Assembly (NCBI GenBank): GCA_902775735.1
Contig: CACYNH010000004.1
Span: forward strand, 23,248 to 87,247
Source: an uncultured Erysipelotrichaceae bacterium
GTDB lineage: Bacteria; Bacillota_I; Bacilli_A; Erysipelotrichales; Erysipelotrichaceae
Length of the DNA stretch: 64,000 bases
Direction: 5' to 3'
How positions within the stretch are numbered: position 1 is the stretch's first letter; every line of letters begins with the position of its first letter. Below the pieces are notes generated by a model that made no database searches, was not told where the DNA came from, and was given only the letters and a program-made list of their open reading frames with translations. The position numbers and the translations under genes were made by a program. Positions 50,784 through 60,379 of the stretch are shown one piece after another.

Positions 50784-52283
50784 ATGCACAATACAGAAAA
50801 TCTGGTCCAGGGTCTTATGACCGGACAGGCAATGAAAGTTACTGAGAATGGCGCATCGGCGCTTGACAGTGCCCTTGCCGGTTCTCTCCTTGACCTTTTC
50901 GCGATGGCCGGTTCATTGAGAACAAGGCCGCAGGCGGCAGTTCCTGTCTTCCGCAGAGCGATGGCGGAGGACAGGCTGCTTGCCGCAAAACTTGCTTTCT
51001 ATACCCGCGATATCCGCGGGGGTCTGGGCGAAAGGGACACGGCGAGAGTCATGTTCCGCACCATGGCCGACATGGATCCTGAAGCGATGAGGAAGAACCT
51101 TCATCTCATCGCCGAATACGGCCGATATGACGACCTTGCGGATCTTCTGGATTCACGGGTGAAGGACGACGTTCTTGCCCTTCTTCATGAACAGCTGAAG
51201 CAGGATATCCTTGCCATGAAAGAGGGCAGGCCCGTTTCACTTCTGGCCAAATGGCTGCCTTCAATCAATACCTCCTCTTCCTCTTCACGCAGAAAAGCCA
51301 GACGCATCGCGGAAGCGTTCGGCTTCAGTGAAAGGGAGTACAGAAAAACCCTTACCGCCTTACGCTCATATCTCAATGTCACTGAAGTCAGGCTCACAGA
51401 GAAGGCGTATGACGAAATCCGCTATGAGGCGGTTCCTTCTCTTGCCATGCGCAGATATGGCAATGCGTTTTCAAGACATGATGAAAAGCGCTTTGGGGCT
51501 TATCTTGAAAAAGTGAATGCAGGAAATTCCCGCATCCACGCTGACACGCTGTATCCCTATGACATTGTGCGCGCCTATTGCGGGGAAAACATCTATGACT
51601 TCTTCAGCTGTTATGACCATGTGCCATGCGTCAATCCGGTTCTTGAAGCACAGTGGAAGGCGCTGCCGGATTATCTTGAAAAACCGGAAAACTGCCTGGT
51701 GATGGTGGATATCTCCGGTTCAATGTACGGCCTGCCGATCTGCACCTCCGTCGGCCTTGGCATCTACTTCGCCCAAAGAAACAAAGGCGCCTTCCGCAAC
51801 AGGATCATGCTGTTTGCGGAAAGGCCGCAGCTGGTGGAGCTGAAAGGGGAAACCCTCCGGGATCAGATGGTGGAAATCGCTTCTCTGGATCCGGGCTATA
51901 ACACCGATCTGGAAGCGGCGTTTGAGCTGGTTCTCAAAACGGCGGTGCGCCTGAATCTGCCGCAGGAAGAGCTGCCGGAAAGGATCATTGTCATCTCCGA
52001 CAATGAAATCGACTGTCTGCGCAGACAGACAGACTGGCTGTTCGCCGATGAGATGAAACGGCGGTTTGAGAAGGCCGGCTATAGAATGCCTTCGCTGGTC
52101 TTATGGAATGTCGATTCCAGGCATAACACATTCCATGCAAGGGGTGACGCTGAAAATGTGATCTTATGCTCAGGCCAGGCGGCTTCGGTGTTTAAAAATC
52201 TCATCGGGACCTTGCAAATGAGTCCCTATGAGTATATGATTCATGTGCTTAATAACCCCCGCTACGATGCCGTAACGGTCTGA
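50784..52283 (+). CDS. DUF2828/TROVE-like RNA-binding protein with vWA domain
   Basis: The 499-residue protein matches DUF2828, related to Ro60/Rsr ring proteins: DLFAMAGSLRTRP, FYTRDIRGGLGERDTARVMF, LIAEYGRYDDLADLL, VSLLAKWLPSINTS and REYRKTLTALRSYLNVTE form the helical repeat part (about residues 25-205). The vWA part starts at about residue 305 with VMVDISGSMYG, a metal-ion-dependent adhesion motif, then VISDNEID and LVLWNVDSR. Ro proteins bind misfolded RNAs and Y RNAs. GGAGGGA precedes the ATG. A structured RNA region lies just upstream and an XRE regulator gene 84 bases downstream. No RtcB ligase is in this window. Confidence 0.85.
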   Translation: MHNTENLVQGLMTGQAMKVTENGASALDSALAGSLLDLFAMAGSLRTRPQAAVPVFRRAMAEDRLLAAKLAFYTRDIRGGLGERDTARVMFRTMADMDPEAMRKNLHLIAEYGRYDDLADLLDSRVKDDVLALLHEQLKQDILAMKEGRPVSLLAKWLPSINTSSSSSRRKARRIAEAFGFSEREYRKTLTALRSYLNVTEVRLTEKAYDEIRYEAVPSLAMRRYGNAFSRHDEKRFGAYLEKVNAGNSRIHADTLYPYDIVRAYCGENIYDFFSCYDHVPCVNPVLEAQWKALPDYLEKPENCLVMVDISGSMYGLPICTSVGLGIYFAQRNKGAFRNRIMLFAERPQLVELKGETLRDQMVEIASLDPGYNTDLEAAFELVLKTAVRLNLPQEELPERIIVISDNEIDCLRRQTDWLFADEMKRRFEKAGYRMPSLVLWNVDSRHNTFHARGDAENVILCSGQAASVFKNLIGTLQMSPYEYMIHVLNNPRYDAVTV

Positions 52284-52367
52284 GAAGACATCAAAACGTT
52301 TGGAAGGAATGCACGCTGGAAAAGACTTTTTCTCTGCGCGCATTTCACGCATGAATAGGAGGTGTTA

Positions 52368-52613
52368 ATGTTCAATGAGTCACTGCCTGTCATTGATATG
52401 CAGGCAACCGGCCGCAACATCGAAAAGCTCAGAAGGCTCAACCGCCTGAAAGTTGTCGATGTGCAGGACTACTTCGATTTCAATACACCGCAGGCCATTT
52501 ATAAATGGGAGAGAGGAAGGAGCCTCCCGTCACTGGAAAATCTGCTCGCTCTGGCAAAGATCTACAACTGCGCCATCGAGGACATCATCGTCGTCAGGGA
52601 TCACAAGCCCTGA
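52368..52613 (+). CDS. XRE-type helix-turn-helix regulator
   Basis: The 81-residue protein starts at 52368 with AGGAGGTG just upstream; a GTG 6 bases earlier is inside that site. NIEKLRRLNRLKVVDVQDYFDF, then QAIYKWERGRSLPSLENLLALAKIYN, is a classical Cro/CI-type helix-turn-helix with no other domain. It lies 84 bases after the Ro-like gene on the same strand, so it may be transcribed with it. The target is unknown. Such small regulators often act on their own operon. Confidence 0.88.
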   Translation: MFNESLPVIDMQATGRNIEKLRRLNRLKVVDVQDYFDFNTPQAIYKWERGRSLPSLENLLALAKIYNCAIEDIIVVRDHKP

Positions 52614-52704
52614 TTTTTATTTTGCCTTTTTCTTAAATGACATTTGCACCAAAAATGTTCTTCACTGGCAGATGAAAAGAAGGCGGAATTCCTTCATAAT
52701 ATAG

Positions 52705-54201
<1,497 letters not shown>

Positions 54202-54231
54202 GATTTTCACTGAAACAGCATGCACGCAAAG

Positions 54232-54254
54232 AGCAGGGGGAAACCCTGCTTTTT
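54232..54254 (+). terminator. Intrinsic terminator of the GH1 gene
   Basis: AGCAGGG and CCCTGCT around GGAAA, then TTTT. Confidence 0.85.
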
Positions 54255-54366
54255 GTGACGGCAGTCAAATTTTCGAAGGATCGCCAATCCCCAAAATCCT
54301 TAGTCCGTTGTACCATGTTGGTAAAGGAGAACTCCGCTGAACCAGAAAGCGGACATAACAGATCAT

Positions 54367-56217
54367 ATGAGCATTCTGAAACTGAAACCGGTGTTCAAGG
54401 ATTATTTATGGGGCGGCCGCCGTCTCGTCGATGAATATAACATGGACTTTGACGGAGAGATCCTCGCCGAGGCATGGACGCTGAGCTGCCATCCCGACGG
54501 ACCTTCCGTGATCGCCAACGGACCATACGCCGGCAGAACACTGCAGGAATATATCAACATCAACGGCATGGAAGTTCTCGGCACCCACTGCCGCAGATTC
54601 CGCGACTTCCCGATCCTTGTCAAGATGATCGACGCGAAGGACAATCTTTCCATCCAGGTTCATCCTTCCAACGGCTTCGCTCTTTCAAAGGAAGGGCAGT
54701 ATGGAAAAACGGAAATGTGGTATGTGCTTGACGCTGCTGAAGGATCCTTCATTTATTACGGCTTCCGCCAGGAAATCACAAAAGAGGAATTTTCACAGAG
54801 AATCAGAGACAACACACTCCAGGAAGTGCTCAACGCCGTGGAAGTCCATAAAGGCGATGCTTTCCTGATTGAAGCGGGCACAATCCACGCCATCGGCAAT
54901 GGTGTGCTGATCGCGGAAATCCAGCAGAATTCCAATGTCACCTACCGTGTCTATGACTATGGCAGAACCGGCAAGGACGGCAGAAAGAGAGACCTGCATA
55001 TTGAAAAAGCATTAGCAGTCACAACCAGAATGCCCGTTGTCGAAAAAAGAGACGGCTATCCCCATGTGGCGGACTGCGATTACTTCACTGTCGATAAACT
55101 GAATCTGGATGGCGAACTGATGTACCGCACCCAGGGCACCGTTTCCGAAACCTCCTTCCTGCACATCCTGATCCAGGATGGCGAAGGGATCATTTCAAAC
55201 AAAAACGAAAAAGTCTCCTACCGCAAAGGCGATTCACTGTTCTTGCCGGCCGGCAGCGGCGACTGGCAGATCCAGGGCACCTGCGACGCGCTGCTGACCA
55301 CCATCCGTGAGAAGGCTTCCCCGATCCGGGTCGGCGTCGACATCGGCTCCTCGTTTGTGCAGATCGGCATCGTCAACAGTGAGCAGCACCTCGTCACTTC
55401 CGAAAGATACACGATGGATCAGTCCATGACCCCGGAAGAGTTCATCGATGATCTGGCGCAGCGTGTGCTGGATATTCTTTCCGAAAATGATATCCCGCTT
55501 GATCAATGCATCGGCGTGGGCGTCGGCATTCCCGGCACCATCGACAGGAAAAAGGGAAGAGTCCTTTATTCCAACAACATCAGATGGGAGGATGTTCCGA
55601 TTGTCGAAAGACTCGGCAAAGTGATTCCCTGTCCGGTCAGAATCGCCAACAACGCCGACTGCGCGGCTCTCGGCGAAGCGGCAGCCGGTGCAGGCAAAGA
55701 CTACTCGGATGTAGTGCTCTTCACCCTCGGCGGAGGCGTCGGCGGAGGAATCATCCTTTCCGGAAGGGTCTTTGAAGGCGGTATCATGGGCGGTTCGGAA
55801 ATCGGCCACATGGTTGTACGGGCCGGCGGAAGAAAATGTTCCTGCGGCAGAAAAGGCTGCCTTGAGGCATACGCTTCCGTTCCCGCGCTTCTTAAAGACG
55901 CAAAGAACAGGCTCAATAAAGAACTGACCCTGGATGAAGTCTTCACCCTGTACCGTGAGGGCAATGAGGAAATGGCCGCAGTGATTCAAGATTACACGGA
56001 CATCCTTTCCACCGGCATCGTCAATATCATCAACATGTTCAGACCGCAGCTGATCCTGATCGGCGGGATGATCTCCGAATACGCGGAGGATCTTCTGCCG
56101 GCACTCAGAAAAGCGGCGGAAAGTGAATCCTTCGGCGGAAGCCATGGCATGATTCCCGATATCAAGGCAGCTGAACTTGGCTCATATGCCGGTATGATCG
56201 GCGCAGCAAACCTCTGA
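54367..56217 (+). CDS. Fused mannose-6-phosphate isomerase and ROK sugar kinase
   Basis: The 616-residue protein joins two enzymes. Residues 1-310 are type I mannose-6-phosphate isomerase: FKDYLWGGRRL, LSIQVHPSN, GKTEMWYVLDA and EAGTIHAIGNG contain the zinc ligands and substrate loop. Residues 318-616 are a complete ROK kinase: VGVDIGSSFVQIGIV, ANNADCAALGEA with the catalytic Asp, LGGGVGGGIIL and GRKCSCGRKGCLEAYAS, the zinc site. It would phosphorylate a hexose and isomerise the product toward fructose 6-phosphate (inference). No strong ribosome binding site is visible. The window's other ROK (first gene) lacks these residues. Confidence 0.9.
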   Translation: MSILKLKPVFKDYLWGGRRLVDEYNMDFDGEILAEAWTLSCHPDGPSVIANGPYAGRTLQEYININGMEVLGTHCRRFRDFPILVKMIDAKDNLSIQVHPSNGFALSKEGQYGKTEMWYVLDAAEGSFIYYGFRQEITKEEFSQRIRDNTLQEVLNAVEVHKGDAFLIEAGTIHAIGNGVLIAEIQQNSNVTYRVYDYGRTGKDGRKRDLHIEKALAVTTRMPVVEKRDGYPHVADCDYFTVDKLNLDGELMYRTQGTVSETSFLHILIQDGEGIISNKNEKVSYRKGDSLFLPAGSGDWQIQGTCDALLTTIREKASPIRVGVDIGSSFVQIGIVNSEQHLVTSERYTMDQSMTPEEFIDDLAQRVLDILSENDIPLDQCIGVGVGIPGTIDRKKGRVLYSNNIRWEDVPIVERLGKVIPCPVRIANNADCAALGEAAAGAGKDYSDVVLFTLGGGVGGGIILSGRVFEGGIMGGSEIGHMVVRAGGRKCSCGRKGCLEAYASVPALLKDAKNRLNKELTLDEVFTLYREGNEEMAAVIQDYTDILSTGIVNIINMFRPQLILIGGMISEYAEDLLPALRKAAESESFGGSHGMIPDIKAAELGSYAGMIGAANL

Positions 56218-56234
56218 TTCAGATTTCTTAACAG

Positions 56235-56266
56235 CTCTCTGCTGAAATATGCAGAGAGTTTTTTTT
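56235..56266 (+). terminator. Intrinsic terminator of the fusion gene
   Basis: CTCTCTGC and GCAGAGAG around TGAAATAT, followed by eight T. Confidence 0.88.
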
Positions 56267-56314
56267 GTGGAAAATCTTCATTTCAGGCATATAAAGAAAT
56301 GGAGGTCAGACCGA

Positions 56315-57289
56315 ATGAAAATACTCACGGTTCTTAAAGCTGACGAAGCACGTACCCAGTACGATCAGGCCGCAAAGACTCTGATAGGCAGTAAAGAAAC
56401 ACTGGCAAGAATCCTGCAGGGAACAATGAAGGAATTTGCGGACATGGAGGTCAAAGACATTATTCCGTGTATAGAAAGCGTAGAGACAGGCAGGCCAATG
56501 AACCCGGGAATGATGAACAGTGAATCGTTTCGGGGGATGAATCCTGAAGATTATCAGCCCGGGGAAGGCAGGGTCTTTTTCGATTTTCTGACACGCGTAA
56601 TGACACCGGGCTGCAGGTATCTTATTGAGGTGAATGTTGAAATCAACAATCGAACAGACAGGTGGAAAATCCTTATTCCCCGTTCCGTGTATTATTCTTC
56701 ACGCATTCTCTCGTCACAGGGAGACAGGGATTTTTCGATTAAGCATCACGAATATGACAAAGCTCACAAAGCGGTAAGTATCTGGATTTCACTTGATATG
56801 CCTGATTCACAGGCAGACAGAATCATCCGATTTGCACTGAACCCTGAGTTTATCTATGGGGATCCTTTCGAACTGAGCGGCAATTACGATCTGCTTGAAA
56901 TCATCCACGTCACAGTAGGAAAAACGAAGTCCTCCAGCAACAAACTGACCGGCTTTCTATACTCTCTTCTTTCAAATCACCTCAAGTACGTCGAAAAGAT
57001 CGAATTATTGACAAATGAGTTCAGAATGGTTATTAAAGATAGAGAAAGAGAGGCACTGGTAACGATGGACGGGCTTTATGATGGGTATATCCTCAAATAC
57101 TTTGCCGAAGGTGAAGCCCAGGGCTTTGAAAAGGGTGAAGCCCAAGGCTTAAAAACCGGCGGCAGCAAAAAGATTATCAAACTGATACAGAGAAAGCTGG
57201 ATAAGGGCAGATCTTTTGAACAGGCCTGTGCTGAACTGGATCTGACTGAAGAGGAGATTGAAGAAATCAGACCGGAATTCACCCGGTGA
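56315..57289 (+). CDS. PD-(D/E)XK nuclease-like (Rpn/transposase-associated) protein
   Basis: The 324-residue protein starts at 56315 with GGAGG upstream; an earlier in-frame ATG is inside the terminator. The core resembles the PD-(D/E)XK nuclease family found in many gut Bacillota: DFLTRVMTPG, YLIEVNVEINN, PRSVYYSSRILSSQ and AVSIWISLDM. Near the end EGEAQGFEKGEAQGLK is a short repeat of the type common in these proteins, followed by a helical tail. The D..(E/Q)xK active-site pattern is not clear. Whether it is a transposase, recombination-promoting nuclease or inactive is unknown. No terminal repeats found around it. Confidence 0.7.
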   Translation: MKILTVLKADEARTQYDQAAKTLIGSKETLARILQGTMKEFADMEVKDIIPCIESVETGRPMNPGMMNSESFRGMNPEDYQPGEGRVFFDFLTRVMTPGCRYLIEVNVEINNRTDRWKILIPRSVYYSSRILSSQGDRDFSIKHHEYDKAHKAVSIWISLDMPDSQADRIIRFALNPEFIYGDPFELSGNYDLLEIIHVTVGKTKSSSNKLTGFLYSLLSNHLKYVEKIELLTNEFRMVIKDREREALVTMDGLYDGYILKYFAEGEAQGFEKGEAQGLKTGGSKKIIKLIQRKLDKGRSFEQACAELDLTEEEIEEIRPEFTR

Positions 57290-57332
57290 AGTCAGGCAGG
57301 AAAGATCATTGAACTCATTTGTCATAATCATC

Positions 57333-57366
57333 AAAAAAATCACCGCATGATCAGCGGTGATAATAC
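57333..57366. terminator. Bidirectional terminator
   Basis: ATCACCGC and GCGGTGAT around ATGATCA; T-run on the minus strand and an AT-rich tail on the plus strand, between two converging genes. Confidence 0.7.
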
Positions 57367-57384
57367 TTTTTCTGAATGGCTTCC

Positions 57385-58254
57385 TCAGATATCGAAGTCA
57401 CTGTTTTCCAGGTCCCTGGAAGTGACAGAATCAATTTTCTTTTTTCTTTCACGGTTTTCCAGATAGTTTCTTGTGTAGAGAACGGAGTAGATCACATTGA
57501 GGATGAAGGAGAAACATTCCTGGGAATAGAAGGTGGCGATGTTATCCGACTGGATTTCATAGGGAGGAATCGTCAGACTCACAGCTGCGTGGTCTGTGAT
57601 ATATGTGGTAACCTTGGATGAAAGAGAAATCCACGGCACATGATTTCTTTCCAGCATCTGCGCGCATCTGAACATTGACGTACTGCCGCCGCGGTAAGAA
57701 ACAAAGAGAGCGGTGGTTCTTTCGGTTGCCATTGTGGAATATACAGACTGCTCGCTGTTCGCTGTTGTAAGAACAGCGATTTTTTTGAGTTTGGCAAGCC
57801 GGTTCTGGAAAGCACGGAGAGTGATTGCGGAATCGCCGACGCCATAGAGGAACAGATAATCCGCCTTGCGGATCAGATCAACGGCTTTGTTGATCTTTGT
57901 GTAATCCAGGGACTGCAGTGTCTCCTGGACTGCTTTGTTCACAAGCAGGGCGAGATTATTGGCAATCAGGGATGGCTGAGCGCCGAAATGGAAGGGGTGA
58001 TTGACATCCACAACCTCATCGAGAACACCGGGATTGGTGACCTCCTTGAGGTACTGGATCTTGAAATCCCGGAATCCTTCACAGCCGACTTTCTGCGCCA
58101 GTCTGCGGATCGTTGTCGTCGATGTATATGACATATCTGCGATTTCGTGAATTGACAGATAAGCCAGCTCTTCTCCGTAATCGAGAATGAAAGCAGCCAG
58201 CGCGCTTTCCGATGGTGAAAATCCTTCCTGTTTTCTCAGCTGTTCGATGATCAT
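57385..58254 (-). CDS. RpiR/MurR family transcriptional regulator
   Basis: The 289-residue protein has an HTH_6 domain (IIEQLRKQEGFSPSESALAAFIL, then YTSTTTIRRLAQKVGCEGF) and a SIS sugar-phosphate domain from about residue 120. In the latter, DYLFLYGVGDSAITLRAFQNRLAKL and TTALFVSYRGGSTSMFRCAQML are the SIS signature. It senses a phosphosugar, presumably the substrate of the PTS next door. The start at 58254 has GGAGGAAG upstream; a longer frame crosses the operator region. It is divergent from the EIIC gene, with paired operators between. Confidence 0.9.
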   Translation of the reverse strand: MIIEQLRKQEGFSPSESALAAFILDYGEELAYLSIHEIADMSYTSTTTIRRLAQKVGCEGFRDFKIQYLKEVTNPGVLDEVVDVNHPFHFGAQPSLIANNLALLVNKAVQETLQSLDYTKINKAVDLIRKADYLFLYGVGDSAITLRAFQNRLAKLKKIAVLTTANSEQSVYSTMATERTTALFVSYRGGSTSMFRCAQMLERNHVPWISLSSKVTTYITDHAAVSLTIPPYEIQSDNIATFYSQECFSFILNVIYSVLYTRNYLENRERKKKIDSVTSRDLENSDFDI

Positions 58255-58291
58255 AAATCTTCCTCCGCGTATCTTTATTATAAGGAACCAG

Positions 58292-58379
58292 ACGTGCCGT
58301 ATGCACGTTTGTATTTTTGTGTCACAAAGTGACAGATAAACAGGCATTCAGAACGGTCTGCTTTTGTCACTTTGTGACA
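58292..58379. promoter_or_regulatory. Operators in the divergent rpiR-EIIC region
   Basis: TGTCACAAAGTGACA (58320-58334) and TGTCACTTTGTGACA (58365-58379) are perfect inverted repeats, and the second is the reverse complement of the first. Their centres are 45 bp apart. A further palindrome ACGTGC/GCACGT (58292-58297, 58303-58308) lies closer to the rpiR promoter. The arrangement suggests RpiR binding in both directions. Confidence 0.7.
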
Positions 58380-58455
58380 GAACATTCCAAAACAGAGAAA
58401 TCCTTTTCCCGGGACGCTATCTTGAAAGTGCGAAAAGCGAAAGGGGAAAATTGAG

Positions 58456-59817
58456 ATGAATAAATTCTCAGAATGGCTTATGAGCTTCGGCGCATGGGCC
58501 GCAAACAACAAGTATCTCGCTTCAATCCGTGACGCTTTCATGGCTTACATGCCCATGACAATCATCGGCGCCATCGGCACACTCTGGACTTACGTTATCG
58601 TTGACACGAATTCAGGTCTGGCAAGACTGATTCCTGCTGTTGCGGGTCTTTCCTTCCTGAATCCGCTGTTCAACGCACTCAACTTCTGCACAATCGGCTG
58701 TATCACTGTCGGCATCACATTCGCCATCGGCTACCAGATCGGCCACCGCAACAAGCTCAACGCCCTGTACTCCGGTCTTCTGGCAGTCTGCGCGCTGCTG
58801 ATCGTCACCAACTACGCGGTTGACCCGAGCGGCGTCTCCGTTACTCTGGCAGACGGCACAGCCAAGACAATCGCTGAACTGCTTCCTTCCGGAGCAGTCG
58901 CGGGAACAGTCGCAGCCATCGCTTCCGGTTCACTGGGTTCCACAGGTCTCTTCACCGGCATGATCATCGGCATCCTCTCCATTGAACTGCTTGCTTTCTT
59001 CAACAAGTTCGAAGGCATCAAGATCAAACTTCCGGATTCCGTTCCGCCCAATGTCGCTGAATCCTTCAGTTCCCTGATTCCGTCATTCCTGGCTCTTATG
59101 ACTGTAGGCCTCATCGGCTACATCATCAACACAACCAGCGGCATCTACTTCAATGACATGATCTTCAACATCGTCCAGAAGCCTCTGCAGAATGTCGGCG
59201 GCTCCTTCATCGGCGGTCTGATCTTCGTCATCGTCATCACACTGTTCTGGTGTGTGGGTCTCCATGGCAACAACATGACAGCCGCTGTCACTTCACCGCT
59301 CTTCACAGCGCTGCTGCTTGAAAACGAAGCAGCGATCCAGGCCGGCCAGAAAGCGACAAACATCGTCAACGCTTCCTACTGGGCATGCTTCATCACAATC
59401 TGCGGCACAGGTATCGCCCTGGCCATCACACTGGCAATCCTGATCGCCGGCAGGAGAGACGACAACAGAGCCATCGCAAAACTGTCCCTGCTGCCCAACC
59501 TGTTCAACATCAACGAAACGATCGTCTTCGGTATCCCGGTTGTCCTCAACCCGCCGATGTGCGTAGGCTTCGTCTTAGCGCCCGTCGCTTCCTATATCAT
59601 CTCCTATGTCTTAACAGCCATCGGCTTCTGCCCGGTTATGTACATCAACGTGCCGTGGACAACTCCGATCCTGCTCTCCGGCTTCCTGGCTTCCGGCGGC
59701 AACATCATGGGCGCCGTGACCCAGCTGATCTGCCTCGCTGCTGCGGTTCTGGTTTACATTCCGTGCATCAAGGTCCATGAAAAGATGCAGGAAAGAAACG
59801 AAGCGGAAAACAACTGA
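58456..59817 (+). CDS. PTS EIIC component, lactose/cellobiose family
   Basis: The 453-residue permease has about ten membrane helices and the family's CelB-type landmarks: PMTIIGAIGTLWTY, VGLHGNNMTAAVTSPL and NINETIVFGIPVVLNP with the conserved Asn-Glu pair. It imports a beta-glucoside while the EIIB domain phosphorylates it; no EIIA gene is near. AAGGGGAAAATTGAG precedes the ATG. RpiR is divergent and probably controls it. The EIIB of the first gene in the window may be its partner, although 57 kb away. A strong hairpin follows. Confidence 0.93.
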   Translation: MNKFSEWLMSFGAWAANNKYLASIRDAFMAYMPMTIIGAIGTLWTYVIVDTNSGLARLIPAVAGLSFLNPLFNALNFCTIGCITVGITFAIGYQIGHRNKLNALYSGLLAVCALLIVTNYAVDPSGVSVTLADGTAKTIAELLPSGAVAGTVAAIASGSLGSTGLFTGMIIGILSIELLAFFNKFEGIKIKLPDSVPPNVAESFSSLIPSFLALMTVGLIGYIINTTSGIYFNDMIFNIVQKPLQNVGGSFIGGLIFVIVITLFWCVGLHGNNMTAAVTSPLFTALLLENEAAIQAGQKATNIVNASYWACFITICGTGIALAITLAILIAGRRDDNRAIAKLSLLPNLFNINETIVFGIPVVLNPPMCVGFVLAPVASYIISYVLTAIGFCPVMYINVPWTTPILLSGFLASGGNIMGAVTQLICLAAAVLVYIPCIKVHEKMQERNEAENN

Positions 59818-59830
59818 TTTAAAAACGATT

Positions 59831-59867
59831 ATGGTCCTGTGCCCCTTAAGAAGGGGCGCGGGACCAT
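59831..59867. other. Very stable 17-bp hairpin between the EIIC and VOC genes
   Basis: A 17-bp stem (ATGGTCCTGTGCCCCTT with the pairing half, two G-U pairs) and an AAG loop, with no T-run after it. TGC-TATACT at 59867-59875 is an extended -10 just beyond. It may insulate transcripts, or cover the -35 of the next promoter. Confidence 0.6.
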
Positions 59868-59900
59868 GCTATACTGAACCTGAAGGAGAAAATATCAACT

Positions 59901-60377
59901 ATGCTGTTTGAAAGTCTCATGCACATTGCCCTGTTCACGGACAGAATGGACGAAATGATTCACTTCTATACGGATATTCTGGGCGGAAAGACCAAAGCCG
60001 TTGTCCGCTATGGCGTCTATAAGGACAGACCGGACAGAAAGGCGATGTATGAAATCGCACAGAAGGATCCGGAAAGAATCTTCAACATCTACATTGAAAT
60101 GGCACCGGGACAGTTTGTGGAGCTCTTCCCGAAAATGGAAGGGCAGAAGGATCACACCGGCTTCAATGAGCATCTGGGCTATTCGCATTACGCCTTCCTG
60201 GTTTCCGATATCTTTGAGACAAGAAAGATTCTCGAAGAAAGAGGCCTTCAGTTTGACACAGACATCTCCAAGGGACCTTCGGAAACATGGCAGATGTGGG
60301 CCCATGATCCCGACGGCAACAAATTTGAAATCATGCAGTATACAGAAAACTCAATCCAGGTGAAAGGAAATCTCTGA
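59901..60377 (+). CDS. VOC superfamily metal-binding protein
   Basis: The 158-residue protein has two beta-alpha-beta-beta modules: LMHIALFTDRMDEMIHFYTDILGG, then a short loop, GQFVELFPK, HLGYSHYAFLVSDIFETRKIL and MWAHDPDGNKFEIMQY. His, Glu and Glu metal-ligand candidates appear in order. Members are glyoxalases, dioxygenases or fosfomycin-type proteins. GAAGGAGAA precedes the ATG. It is followed 2 bases later by the Gfo/Idh/MocA gene, so the two are coupled, perhaps for one sugar derivative. Confidence 0.88.
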   Translation: MLFESLMHIALFTDRMDEMIHFYTDILGGKTKAVVRYGVYKDRPDRKAMYEIAQKDPERIFNIYIEMAPGQFVELFPKMEGQKDHTGFNEHLGYSHYAFLVSDIFETRKILEERGLQFDTDISKGPSETWQMWAHDPDGNKFEIMQYTENSIQVKGNL

Positions 60378-60379
60378 TT

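Noticed and set aside
56315..57289. Complete insertion sequence
   Set aside because: No terminal inverted repeats or target duplications could be found beside the nuclease-like gene.
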